Positions 1-8,065 of a stretch of DNA of 64,000 bases are shown here, one piece after another. The position numbers and the translations under genes are program-made. Every line of letters begins with the position of its first letter. Position 1 is the stretch's first letter. A model generated the notes under the pieces. That model did not search any database. It was given only the letters and a program-made list of their open reading frames with translations, and was not told the origin of the DNA. The stretch is from NCBI GenBank assembly GCA_045642085.1, contig JAZUIF010000013.1, positions 1 to 64,000 on the forward strand, in the 5' to 3' direction. Source of the DNA: UBA1723 sp045642085 (GTDB lineage: Bacteria > Bacteroidota > Bacteroidia > Bacteroidales > Paludibacteraceae).

Positions 1-264
1 TTTATCTTTGGGATAATAAGATTCATAAATAACTTGCGACATCAAGTAGGTGGAATAGGCAAATAATAAAAACCCACAAAATAGGACAAAGAGCACAAAA
101 AAACCAGCATCGAAAAAAGTATCAAAATCAATTTTATATAAAAAATTGAAAATGCCGAAAAGAGAAATTGTAAAGCCACAACTTCCGGTAATATTTTTCC
201 TTAGTCTTCCAAATATGGTTGTTTCTATTCTATGTATTTGATACCCTCCTCCTAATTCCAACAT
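1..264 (-). CDS. Partial hypothetical membrane protein, cut by window edge
   Basis: The frame is open from an ATG at 264 to base 1 (88 codons without a stop), so only the N-terminus is present. The translation starts MLELGGGYQIHRIE and contains two strongly hydrophobic stretches, roughly residues 35-50 and 57-75, separated by a short acidic loop (KIDFDTFFDA). This suggests an inner-membrane protein with at least two helices. An AAAGGATC sequence lies about 13 nt upstream. The gene begins 33 nt after the stop of the arginase-like gene on the same strand and is probably its operon partner. I do not recognise the family. Confidence 0.55.
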   Translation of the reverse strand, partial: MLELGGGYQIHRIETTIFGRLRKNITGSCGFTISLFGIFNFLYKIDFDTFFDAGFFVLFVLFCGFLLFAYSTYLMSQVIYESYYPKDK

Positions 265-297
265 AGCATTATGTTTTGATCCTTTTTATCGGAGATT

Positions 298-1428
298 TTA
301 TCTCATATAATGTCTGAACCAGACCTCCGGCACTTCTCGTTTCGACAATGCCTCGTAATCCGACTCTTTACATGAAACTATTCTACGTCCATTGAATCCG
401 GGTATTTCTATCCACCATCTTCCATTCAATGGATTATTGTAGAATTTAACCTCAGAATTAGTACGTGTATCGAAAATTATAGACTTTCGATAATTATTAA
501 TATCGTTGACAGGATAGTCGTTGTAGCGATGATCTACACCATGAAGATAATGCCACAAAATCTGAGCAGAAAGGGCCAAAGATGATTCATTTTGGGCGTA
601 TACATCGGAGATATAGAACACAGAGGATCTGTCGCTCAACCCAGCAAGTTTAGCTAAATGACATGCTTCCTCGCCATATAATCCGTTTGGCATGGCGACA
701 CACGACGGCATATCTGAGTTGCGAATCGACCGTGCTGAGATAGAGAAGAGATCATTGTCGCGAAGTAACGGTTCAATATTCTGTACATTATCCTGCACTA
801 AAGCCAAACGAGTAAAGCAGATGCGTTGGTCGTCGGCACGAGATAATTTATCATCTGAGCTCAAATATGACTGATAACCTAACACATCTATACAATCAAC
901 TTGCTTGATCTTCTCGATTTCATCGAATGTGGAGAGCACTCCACCACTTTTCTCAAGTTCATCCATTCCACTCAACGTAAGCAATGAATCGACCTTAACA
1001 ATATTGATTTTCCCGATGGATTGGCTCATTCCTTTCACAATTGGCAAATTGCAAGAGTCGCTACCACCGATGATCACAACCTTCTTTCCTGCCTCCACAA
1101 GTATCGAAACGACATCCGCAACGGCTGCCATCGGCGACTGTTCATCTTTCACATTGACATCACCAAAATCAGCAATCCTTATATTATGGAAATCTCCACA
1201 CAAACGATAAAGATATTTCCTTACTCCACCAGGTGCTTCGACTACAGATGGATTATATTTCTGCGAGCCCCAAGAAGATGGGATTCCAATGATAGCAACA
1301 TCAAAATCATCGGTGGAATCGTCGGAATTGGCAGAAATAAACGACGAGAGATCACTCGCGTCGTCTATATAGTGAAGAGGAATATCCTCAATTTGTGGTT
1401 TTCTGAAATATGCTCTTATATCCTCCAT
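298..1428 (-). CDS. Arginase/ureohydrolase-fold protein without metal ligands
   Basis: At 376 aa it is in the size range of Bacteroidetes arginase-family ('formimidoylglutamase-like') proteins. The fold signature is visible: DVAIIGIPSSWGS near residues 43-54, APGGVRKYLY near 65-74, and a strand ending VVIIGG at 117-122. The manganese motifs are degenerate. GGDH is GGSD (121-124), the DxHxD strand is VKVDSLLTLSG (144-154), and the SxDxDxxDP loop is SARSIRNSDMP (231-241). It is therefore probably not a ureohydrolase; a binding or regulatory role is inference. It starts 3 nt after the RluA-type gene, so it is very likely cotranscribed with it. Family fold is likely; function is unknown. Confidence 0.75.
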   Translation of the reverse strand: MEDIRAYFRKPQIEDIPLHYIDDASDLSSFISANSDDSTDDFDVAIIGIPSSWGSQKYNPSVVEAPGGVRKYLYRLCGDFHNIRIADFGDVNVKDEQSPMAAVADVVSILVEAGKKVVIIGGSDSCNLPIVKGMSQSIGKINIVKVDSLLTLSGMDELEKSGGVLSTFDEIEKIKQVDCIDVLGYQSYLSSDDKLSRADDQRICFTRLALVQDNVQNIEPLLRDNDLFSISARSIRNSDMPSCVAMPNGLYGEEACHLAKLAGLSDRSSVFYISDVYAQNESSLALSAQILWHYLHGVDHRYNDYPVNDINNYRKSIIFDTRTNSEVKFYNNPLNGRWWIEIPGFNGRRIVSCKESDYEALSKREVPEVWFRHYMR

Positions 1429-1431
1429 CTC

Positions 1432-2340
1432 TTACTTCATTACTGTATAGAAAATACGAGGCACTGGTGATTCGAACGATATCATCTTTCCATTCATCGG
1501 GTTTTTGATCGCCAAGTATGTGGCATGAAGACAAAGACGCTTTACACTTGTGATTGGAGCCCCATACTTCACATCACCAACAATAGGATGACCGATGGTC
1601 TGCATGTGGACACGGATCTGATTTTTTCTACCTGTTGGAATCTCACACTTCAAAAGGGTACGTCCGTTGCCACGCTGAATCACCTTATATTTAGTGACTG
1701 CATACATTCCGCCGTTGTCGTAATTGCAAGAGTGTACTATATATGTCTTCGGATCTTCCTTCAACCAACTCTCAACAGTATCCTCATCCTTCTCCACATT
1801 TCCTTCCACCAAAGCGTAATACACTTTTCTGTGGTCGGAATCGTGCCAATGTGCCTTCACCGCCTGCTGCACCTCTGGAGTCTTAGTGAACATAAGCACT
1901 CCGCTTGTGTCACGGTCGATTCTATGCACAGTATATAGAGCATTCTGACGGTTCTGTTTCTTAACGTAGCCGACCATCACCTTCAATACTGTATCTTCAG
2001 CAGCATGGTTTGGTGCTGGCACTGAAAGAATACCTTCCTTCTTGTCAACAACAAGGAATGCTTCATCTTCATAAATAATAGAGATTTTTGGATGAGCAAA
2101 GGTGTTCTTCTTACCAGTGAAACTGACATTTACTTTCTGTCCTTTATTCAACTCGTAGTCGTAACGTGTCTCTACTGCACCATCTACTGATACCAATCTC
2201 TTTGCCAAAAGACCCTTTATATTATTGCGGCTTGAACCAATCTTCTGCTGTAAGAATTCAAACAGTTTTGCAGGCTCGTTCACTATAAACTCAGTTGAAC
2301 GCTCACGAATAAAGTTCTTTCTATTGTTTGTCTTTATCAT
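1432..2340 (-). CDS. RluA-family pseudouridine synthase
   Basis: This enzyme isomerises uridine to pseudouridine in rRNA or tRNA. An N-terminal S4 RNA-binding domain (about residues 24-75, ending LNKGQKVNVSF) precedes the synthase domain. The synthase carries the RluA signature HRIDRDTSGVLMF at 139-151, with catalytic Asp at 142. The later motif TGRKNQIRVHMQTIGHPIVG (near residue 240) is typical of the family. Length is 302 aa, normal for RluA/C/D types. Which position it modifies cannot be told from sequence. It lies 20 nt downstream of ruvB and 3 nt upstream of the arginase-like gene in a compact same-strand run. Confidence 0.9.
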   Translation of the reverse strand: MIKTNNRKNFIRERSTEFIVNEPAKLFEFLQQKIGSSRNNIKGLLAKRLVSVDGAVETRYDYELNKGQKVNVSFTGKKNTFAHPKISIIYEDEAFLVVDKKEGILSVPAPNHAAEDTVLKVMVGYVKKQNRQNALYTVHRIDRDTSGVLMFTKTPEVQQAVKAHWHDSDHRKVYYALVEGNVEKDEDTVESWLKEDPKTYIVHSCNYDNGGMYAVTKYKVIQRGNGRTLLKCEIPTGRKNQIRVHMQTIGHPIVGDVKYGAPITSVKRLCLHATYLAIKNPMNGKMISFESPVPRIFYTVMK

Positions 2341-2360
2341 TGTAAATAAGTTTTTTCAGA

Positions 2361-3389
2361 TTAATCAAATAATGTGAGTTGCGCTCCATCACGTCGTCTG
2401 CCAAGATGAGTATATGCCAACTCTGTAGCCTCTCTGCCTCGTGGAGTACGCTTCAAGAATCCTTCTTTGATAAGGAATGGCTCGTACACCTCTTCCACAG
2501 TGCCAGCATCCTCTCCGATAGCAGTGGCGATAGTGGAAAGTCCGACAGGTCCACCCTTAAATTTGTCGATCAATACGGCCAAAATCTTAGTATCTGTCTC
2601 ATCCAAGCCATATTGATCTATGTTCAACGCCTTCAATGCCTCACTCGCAATTTTAGTGTCGATCGTTCCATTTCCCTTCACCTGTGCAAAGTCGCGCACT
2701 CGTCGCAAAATCGCATTGGCAATACGTGGAGTTCCACGGCTTCGGCTAGCAATCTCTCCTGCTGCTTCAACATCACATGGAGTATAGAGTTTTGACGCTG
2801 AACGACAAATGATCTTAGTCAAGACATCCTTGTCGTAGTATTCCAAGTGGCAGTTGATACCGAAACGTGCTCTCAACGGACTTGTCAGCAATCCACTTCT
2901 TGTAGTGGCTCCGACAAGTGTGAACGGATTCAACGGTATCTGCAAGGCTCTTGCGTTCGGTCCTTTATCGATCATAAGGTCTATACGGAAATCTTCCATT
3001 GCCGAATATAGGAACTCCTCTATCACCGGCTTCAAACGATGGATTTCATCGATGAAAAGGACCTGATTTGGTTCCAATCCAGTCAAAAGTCCAGCCAAAT
3101 CCAATGGTTTGTCAAGCACTGGAGCCGAAATCAATTTGAAGCCGACACCCAACTCATTGGCCAAGATATTGGCAAGAGTTGTCTTACCCAATCCTGGAGG
3201 ACCATAAAGCAGAGTGTGATCAAGGGGTTCTCCACGCATCTTTGCTGCCGCCACAAACACCTTCAGATTCTCAAGGATTTTCTGCTGACCAGTAAAATCG
3301 TCGAAGGAAAGGGGGCGAAGTGCAATCTCGTAATCTACCTCACGCTCATCTGCCGCACTATGTATGTCAAGTTCTTCGATATCTTCCAT
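2361..3389 (-). CDS. ruvB: Holliday junction branch-migration helicase RuvB
   Basis: RuvB is the hexameric AAA+ motor that drives RuvA-bound Holliday junctions during recombinational repair. Visible are Walker A GPPGLGKTT (63-71), Walker B LFIDEIH (111-117), a sensor-1 region GATTRSGLL near 160, the arginine-containing segment RSRGTPRIAN and the C-terminal winged-helix end FLKRTPRGREAT. Its 342 aa is the standard RuvB length, with no gaps. It starts 2 nt after the upstream acyltransferase stop, so translational coupling is likely. ruvA and ruvC are not nearby, as is common in Bacteroidetes. Confidence 0.97.
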   Translation of the reverse strand: MEDIEELDIHSAADEREVDYEIALRPLSFDDFTGQQKILENLKVFVAAAKMRGEPLDHTLLYGPPGLGKTTLANILANELGVGFKLISAPVLDKPLDLAGLLTGLEPNQVLFIDEIHRLKPVIEEFLYSAMEDFRIDLMIDKGPNARALQIPLNPFTLVGATTRSGLLTSPLRARFGINCHLEYYDKDVLTKIICRSASKLYTPCDVEAAGEIASRSRGTPRIANAILRRVRDFAQVKGNGTIDTKIASEALKALNIDQYGLDETDTKILAVLIDKFKGGPVGLSTIATAIGEDAGTVEEVYEPFLIKEGFLKRTPRGREATELAYTHLGRRRDGAQLTLFD

Positions 3390-3391
3390 GC

Positions 3392-4735
3392 TTAAATAGA
3401 CGGTACGATTTGTCTTAATATCTCAACCACCTTGTCGGCAGCCTTACCCTTACCTGCTATTGTCTGTATTCTCGACTTCACATATTCAAATCTCCACTTG
3501 TATCTCATCATGAAATTGAATGAGATAGGAAGAGAAAGCAACCAACAAAGTGTGAAGACGATGAACGACATTGTGTCTGCGAAATACTGTGGTGCGAAAA
3601 TCGCATACAATATTATATATAGCAGATAGATGAATGGCAATACCAAATATACGAACCCAAGCAATAGACTTGCCTCAAAACCAGTTTTGTGGGCCAATTT
3701 GTAAGCCACTCCCTTGAATAGCAAGTATGGGAATCCATTGCATATAAACGCGTAAAGAGCAAGTGGAGATGTTCCGATCAAATATAGAATTGATGTGATC
3801 AACTTGGCATCAACTTTATGAGGCTCTTCGTATGCACGAGCATATAGTTCTACCTTATCACTATCTCCTAGCCAGTTTTTCACTGCTTTGTCAAGTTCTG
3901 GCAAAAGTGGATTATCATTCACAACAGCCTCATCTAGCTGAGTTGAGATTCTCTGTCGCACCTCAAGACGATTAGTCTCATTATCATCCCAGTCTTTCGA
4001 CTCAAGCATCTCATCTGCGTAAGCGTACGACGACGCATAGATAGTATCGTAGTATTTCTCCGACACAATATGATGCATCAACGGTTTCATACGGCTATAC
4101 AATTCGTCTCTTACCTTATTCTGAGTTACAGCCTCGTTAGCAAGATAATCCTGATAATAGTCGGCAATACGGATTGGCTTACCATAATTGATCACCAAAT
4201 GGTAGCCGCTATGATCGTAGTGTCCATAGTCGATACCTGTCGGCACGATAAGCACCGATTCGCCTTCTGGTTTCTGCTTTTGCGCAGCGAATGCGATACG
4301 GAACATACCTTTTACCAATGGACGGAGACGACGGAACTCATCCTGACCTCCCTCAGGCATCAAACAGAAATATTGGTTGTGAGCTAACACCTTTACAGCC
4401 TCATCAAAGCTTTCCTCATTCTTCTTCAAATTGCTGTAGCCATCGCGCATACGGTAGGCTGGCATAATCTTGAAGAAATTCAAAGCTTTGGCGATAATCT
4501 TGTTGTTGAAGATAGCAGCCTTGGCCAAGAACATGATTGGTGCAGGAGAAGCCCACAACAAAGCCATCGCGTCGATAAACGCATTCTGATGGTTAGGTGC
4601 GAAAATCACAGATGTGTTTTCAGGTATAACCTTATCGTTATTCACCTCTGTCGATGAAAACCATCTGCTGTATATTGTGTTACTGTAGACTCTCAAAAAC
4701 TTATAGAAAAAGGGAGTCTTATACATTTCTGCCAT
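3392..4735 (-). CDS. PlsC-like glycerolipid acyltransferase with C-terminal membrane helices
   Basis: The first 230 residues form a PlsC/LPLAT acyltransferase domain. The histidine-aspartate catalytic motif is NHQNAFID (48-55), with five residues between H and D as in some glycerol-3-phosphate acyltransferase relatives. The substrate loop is MPEGGQDEFRRL near 128. The C-terminal third has three or four hydrophobic segments (LITSILYLIGTSPLALYAF, LLLGFVYLVLPFIYLLYII, FIVFTLCWLLSLPISF), so the enzyme is membrane-bound, probably in the inner membrane. It likely transfers an acyl chain to a glycerophospholipid precursor; the exact acceptor is unknown. It sits 15 nt after the antiporter and 2 nt before ruvB. 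Confidence 0.85.
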   Translation of the reverse strand: MAEMYKTPFFYKFLRVYSNTIYSRWFSSTEVNNDKVIPENTSVIFAPNHQNAFIDAMALLWASPAPIMFLAKAAIFNNKIIAKALNFFKIMPAYRMRDGYSNLKKNEESFDEAVKVLAHNQYFCLMPEGGQDEFRRLRPLVKGMFRIAFAAQKQKPEGESVLIVPTGIDYGHYDHSGYHLVINYGKPIRIADYYQDYLANEAVTQNKVRDELYSRMKPLMHHIVSEKYYDTIYASSYAYADEMLESKDWDDNETNRLEVRQRISTQLDEAVVNDNPLLPELDKAVKNWLGDSDKVELYARAYEEPHKVDAKLITSILYLIGTSPLALYAFICNGFPYLLFKGVAYKLAHKTGFEASLLLGFVYLVLPFIYLLYIILYAIFAPQYFADTMSFIVFTLCWLLSLPISFNFMMRYKWRFEYVKSRIQTIAGKGKAADKVVEILRQIVPSI

Positions 4736-4750
4736 AATCTCTTCTCAGTA

Positions 4751-6892
4751 TTAAGATATTTCCTTATCCGCAGGCGACGAGAACTGCTCCGGATAAAGTA
4801 TGATAAAACTATTGTCTGCAAAATATTTACCCAACTGCTGCGGAAGTTTCTCAAACGCAGGCAAGTAGGAATCGTTGTTTTTTCTCGACGACACAATCAG
4901 CAAAAGATCATCTGTTTGCAATTCTCGTGTCAAGATTAGGAATTCATCCCAATCATCAAGAAGTTCATATTGTGTAGGCACTCCAAACTTGTTTCTGTTT
5001 GCAAGTTCCTTGATTTGTTCTAGAGTATCTTTAGAAGCGAAGAATTTAGCTGTCGCTCCAATCTGCTTGCATATATTCTTTACTCTATCGTACCACTTCA
5101 CAAAACCGATCTCAAACTGAGCTTTAGGAGGCACAGCCACCACTACTCTACGGATTGTGCTAAGCGGCTGGACGGCCTTCACAACCATCACCATCTGGTT
5201 GGTAAGTTGTAATAAGGTTTCAGTCTTCTCTCCGAAGAAAGAGTCGGTAAACGTATTCTTATAATGAAGACCTAATACGATATCAGTAATGTTATTCTCT
5301 TTAATTGTATGGATGATACCCATTGCGATATTAGCATCATATCTAGATATCATCTTCACGGAATTATCCGTAGCCGACGCAATACGCGCTGCCCTTTCTA
5401 GCAGTTTACGTCCATGATCCATACCATTGTTGGGTGCATCATTGGCGACATGAAGAGCGTAAAGCGGTTCCTTCGACTTCTTTGCTTTAAGAATCACAGC
5501 AAGCTCCATCAGTCTAGCCAAATTATCCGGATGATAAAGCGGCACCAAGATTCGGTCGGCCTGTTGAGCTTTTGCTATTTTTTCGTCGATAGTTTCCGAC
5601 TCAGTTGAGATTCTCTTCGACATTCTCTCTGTCACCGAAGATGAGATGATACAAGTGACAAGGATCATGACGACCGTACCATTAAGGATATCATCACTGA
5701 ATATACGGATAAGGGAACCATCGTCAGCAAACTTGATGATTGTATCGTAACCAATTTTTACGGCAGCCAATGTAGCGGCAGCCTGAGCGGTGCTTAATCC
5801 GAAAATCAGATTTCCCTCTACATTCTTCAGTTTAAATGTCTTCTGCGTTATCACTGCTGCCAAATACTTGGCTAGATTTGAGACAACACACATCACAACC
5901 GCCACAATCAAAGTATTAGGACCTGCAAACACTGCCCTTAGGTCGATAAGCATTCCCACTCCTATCAAGAAAAACGGAATGAAAATGGCATTTCCCACAA
6001 ACTCCAATCTGTTCATCAACGGAGATATTCTCGGTATAAGTGAGCTAATGGCGACACCCACCAAGAAAGCACCAATGATAGCCTCTAGTCCAGCTAGTTG
6101 GGCTATATAGCCTCCCAAGAAAACTAGAGCAAGCACAAAAATATACTGTCCGACGCTGTCACTTACACTCTTGAAGAATAAGCTGGCAAGACGTGGAAAA
6201 ATGAATCCAATAATAAATAGGAATATGCAAATCGCAATTCCCATACGTACCCAAAAGAAACTGTTGATCTGACCTTTTGCCATACCAACAATCACCGCCA
6301 ACACCAACAATGATAATGTGGTGGCAATCATAGTTCCTCCGATCGTGATGCTGATACTACGATTCTTATTGATACCGTATTTGCTGACAATCGGATAGGA
6401 TATCAAAGTGTGCGACGCATACATACTGGCAAGCAAAAGCGATGCCACCAATAAATAGTATTGCGACGTCATTTCAGATGCCGCCGTGACATTGCTATTT
6501 TTCACCACCTCTGCATGAGGCAGATACTGAAGTAAGAAATAGCTGCTTAATGTTCCAAGCAGCATCGGCAAAATAAAGGTTATTCCTCCAAAGAAGACTC
6601 CTGCTTTTCGGTTCTTCTTGAAATCGGAAATATCCATTTCTATACCTGCCAGGAACATGATATACACCATGCCGACAGTGCCATAAAGCTCAAAACTTGA
6701 ATCTCGAGTCAACACTCCTATTCCATGCTCACCCAAGATTATTCCTGCCAAAATCATCACTATGATATTTGGTAACTTGAATCTCTCCGATACAAACGGA
6801 GCCAATAGAATAACGAAAAGTACGAGCGAGAATATGAGAACCGGATTGGTCACCGGCAAACTCATACCCATATTAGTGAATATTGAATTCAT
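4751..6892 (-). CDS. CPA2-type cation/proton antiporter with C-terminal Usp-like domains
   Basis: The first 430 residues are a Na+/H+ exchanger domain with about 12 membrane helices. It opens with an LLAPFVSERFKLPNIIVMIL-type segment followed by AGIILGEHGIGVL, characteristic of the family. Helix segments such as GLEAIIGAFLVGVAIS and FGLSTAQAAATLAAVKIGYD fit ion-path helices. From about residue 445 to 713 the protein is soluble, with two universal-stress-protein-like folds beginning DRILVPLYHPDN and RRVVVAVPPKAQF, which in related transporters may bind nucleotide. It probably exchanges Na+ or K+ for protons; ion specificity is not determinable. It starts 19 nt after the lipoprotein gene at 6912. 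Confidence 0.9.
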   Translation of the reverse strand: MNSIFTNMGMSLPVTNPVLIFSLVLFVILLAPFVSERFKLPNIIVMILAGIILGEHGIGVLTRDSSFELYGTVGMVYIMFLAGIEMDISDFKKNRKAGVFFGGITFILPMLLGTLSSYFLLQYLPHAEVVKNSNVTAASEMTSQYYLLVASLLLASMYASHTLISYPIVSKYGINKNRSISITIGGTMIATTLSLLVLAVIVGMAKGQINSFFWVRMGIAICIFLFIIGFIFPRLASLFFKSVSDSVGQYIFVLALVFLGGYIAQLAGLEAIIGAFLVGVAISSLIPRISPLMNRLEFVGNAIFIPFFLIGVGMLIDLRAVFAGPNTLIVAVVMCVVSNLAKYLAAVITQKTFKLKNVEGNLIFGLSTAQAAATLAAVKIGYDTIIKFADDGSLIRIFSDDILNGTVVMILVTCIISSSVTERMSKRISTESETIDEKIAKAQQADRILVPLYHPDNLARLMELAVILKAKKSKEPLYALHVANDAPNNGMDHGRKLLERAARIASATDNSVKMISRYDANIAMGIIHTIKENNITDIVLGLHYKNTFTDSFFGEKTETLLQLTNQMVMVVKAVQPLSTIRRVVVAVPPKAQFEIGFVKWYDRVKNICKQIGATAKFFASKDTLEQIKELANRNKFGVPTQYELLDDWDEFLILTRELQTDDLLLIVSSRKNNDSYLPAFEKLPQQLGKYFADNSFIILYPEQFSSPADKEIS

Positions 6893-6911
6893 CGCTCGTA
6901 CTTTCTATTTG

Positions 6912-7448
6912 TTATTTCAAACTATATCCATAAAGAGTGATGCCACTAAGTGCAAAACCCAATTTTCTGCCATCAGTGTTTTCTGGGTTATACTTACTTG
7001 GCTGCGCTGCATTCTCAAAGATAAACTTCACACGTGCAGAACCATCGGCACCAATGTTCTCTTTTGGCACATTGACATAAACTGTGCTAAGCGCATTTGT
7101 TGACAAGTGTGCGATTTTAGCACCATTGACTTCAACATCAAACACAAATGGAATATCTCTAGGTGTGATCACTCTGTCAACATCCAATCGTAGTGTGATT
7201 TCTGCCATAGGAGCCGCCATCAATTCTACTGTCGCTGTATCGCCATTAGACCAACGGCCAAAGTCATCTGATCCAGAAAAGCCTTCAATCTCACATCCTG
7301 GATTCTCCTTACGGAAATCGTAATATGTATACAAATGAGTCACATTATCAGTTGCTCCCTCTGATGCAGCAACTGATGCCTTGTCTTCTTTTGAGGAACA
7401 GCAGCACATGGCTAAAACCATTCCCAAGAAATAAATGACATTCTTCAT
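6912..7448 (-). CDS. Lipoprotein with an FGRWS-motif domain
   Basis: The 178-aa protein has a lipoprotein signal peptide (MKNVIYFLGMVLAMCCCSS), with acylation at one of three consecutive Cys. The mature part contains YYDFRKENPGCEIEGFS followed by FGRWSNGDTATVEL and a closing segment LGFALSGITLYGYSL, consistent with an all-beta domain. It is a clear paralog of the next gene upstream (7473-8051), which has the same motif order. The FGRW(S/T) core recalls the C-terminal beta domains of some membrane glycan-transferase proteins; that link is my inference. The location would be the periplasmic or outer-membrane face. Function is unknown. Confidence 0.8.
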   Translation of the reverse strand: MKNVIYFLGMVLAMCCCSSKEDKASVAASEGATDNVTHLYTYYDFRKENPGCEIEGFSGSDDFGRWSNGDTATVELMAAPMAEITLRLDVDRVITPRDIPFVFDVEVNGAKIAHLSTNALSTVYVNVPKENIGADGSARVKFIFENAAQPSKYNPENTDGRKLGFALSGITLYGYSLK

Positions 7449-7472
7449 TGTTAATGCGTTTAGAAGTCAATA

Positions 7473-8051
7473 TTAATCTTCGTCCTCTTCCTCTTCAGAT
7501 TCTACAACAGAGACTCCGTAAAGAGTGACACAAGAGATTCCCATACCCAAAAGACGAGTATCCTTTTTCTCTGGATCTACATCAATAGGTCTTTTTGCAT
7601 TCTTGAACTTGAACTCCAAAGATAGAGTGTCGCTATCTCCAACAATGTCTGAAGGAATATTCAAATAGATGATTCCTGGCCACGACTCTCCTGAAGAGAT
7701 CAACTTATCGTTGGCATATGCATCGTATTTTGTTGCCTCTCCTGCTGGAGTTGACATTGTAATATTAATTTTTGCTGTCAAGTCTGAATTAGGGACAATA
7801 TCTCCTATAGTAATAGTACTTGTCTCCTCATCTGTCCATCTTCCAAAACTTTCATTAACAGAAAATCCTGAAAGCTCACATTTAGGATCATCCTCCTTAA
7901 AGTCGTAATATGCAACAGAAAGTGTCGCATCTCCGAATTTTTCAACATATCCTGTTGAAACCATTCTGTTTTCAATCTCTTCTACAGATCCTGACCCACA
8001 ACTGCTCAACAAAGCAGTCATTCCTAAAACATAAAAAAAAGTCTTTTTCAT
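7473..8051 (-). CDS. Paralogous FGRWT-motif lipoprotein
   Basis: I set the start at the ATG at 8051, which gives a lipoprotein signal MKKTFFYVLGMTALLSSCGS. The longer frame reaching 8090 would overlap the glnS 3' end and bury the signal peptide. The 192-aa product has YYDFKEDDPKCELSGFS, FGRWTDEETSTITIG and the terminal LLGMGISCVTLYGVSV, matching its neighbour at 6912 block by block. It ends in an acidic tail (EEEEDED). Tandem paralogs of about equal length suggest an old duplication and possibly a complex of the two. It lies 14 nt after glnS and 24 nt before its paralog. No enzymatic motif is seen. Confidence 0.8.
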   Translation of the reverse strand: MKKTFFYVLGMTALLSSCGSGSVEEIENRMVSTGYVEKFGDATLSVAYYDFKEDDPKCELSGFSVNESFGRWTDEETSTITIGDIVPNSDLTAKINITMSTPAGEATKYDAYANDKLISSGESWPGIIYLNIPSDIVGDSDTLSLEFKFKNAKRPIDVDPEKKDTRLLGMGISCVTLYGVSVVESEEEEDED

Positions 8052-8065
8052 ATTTATTGCTATTA

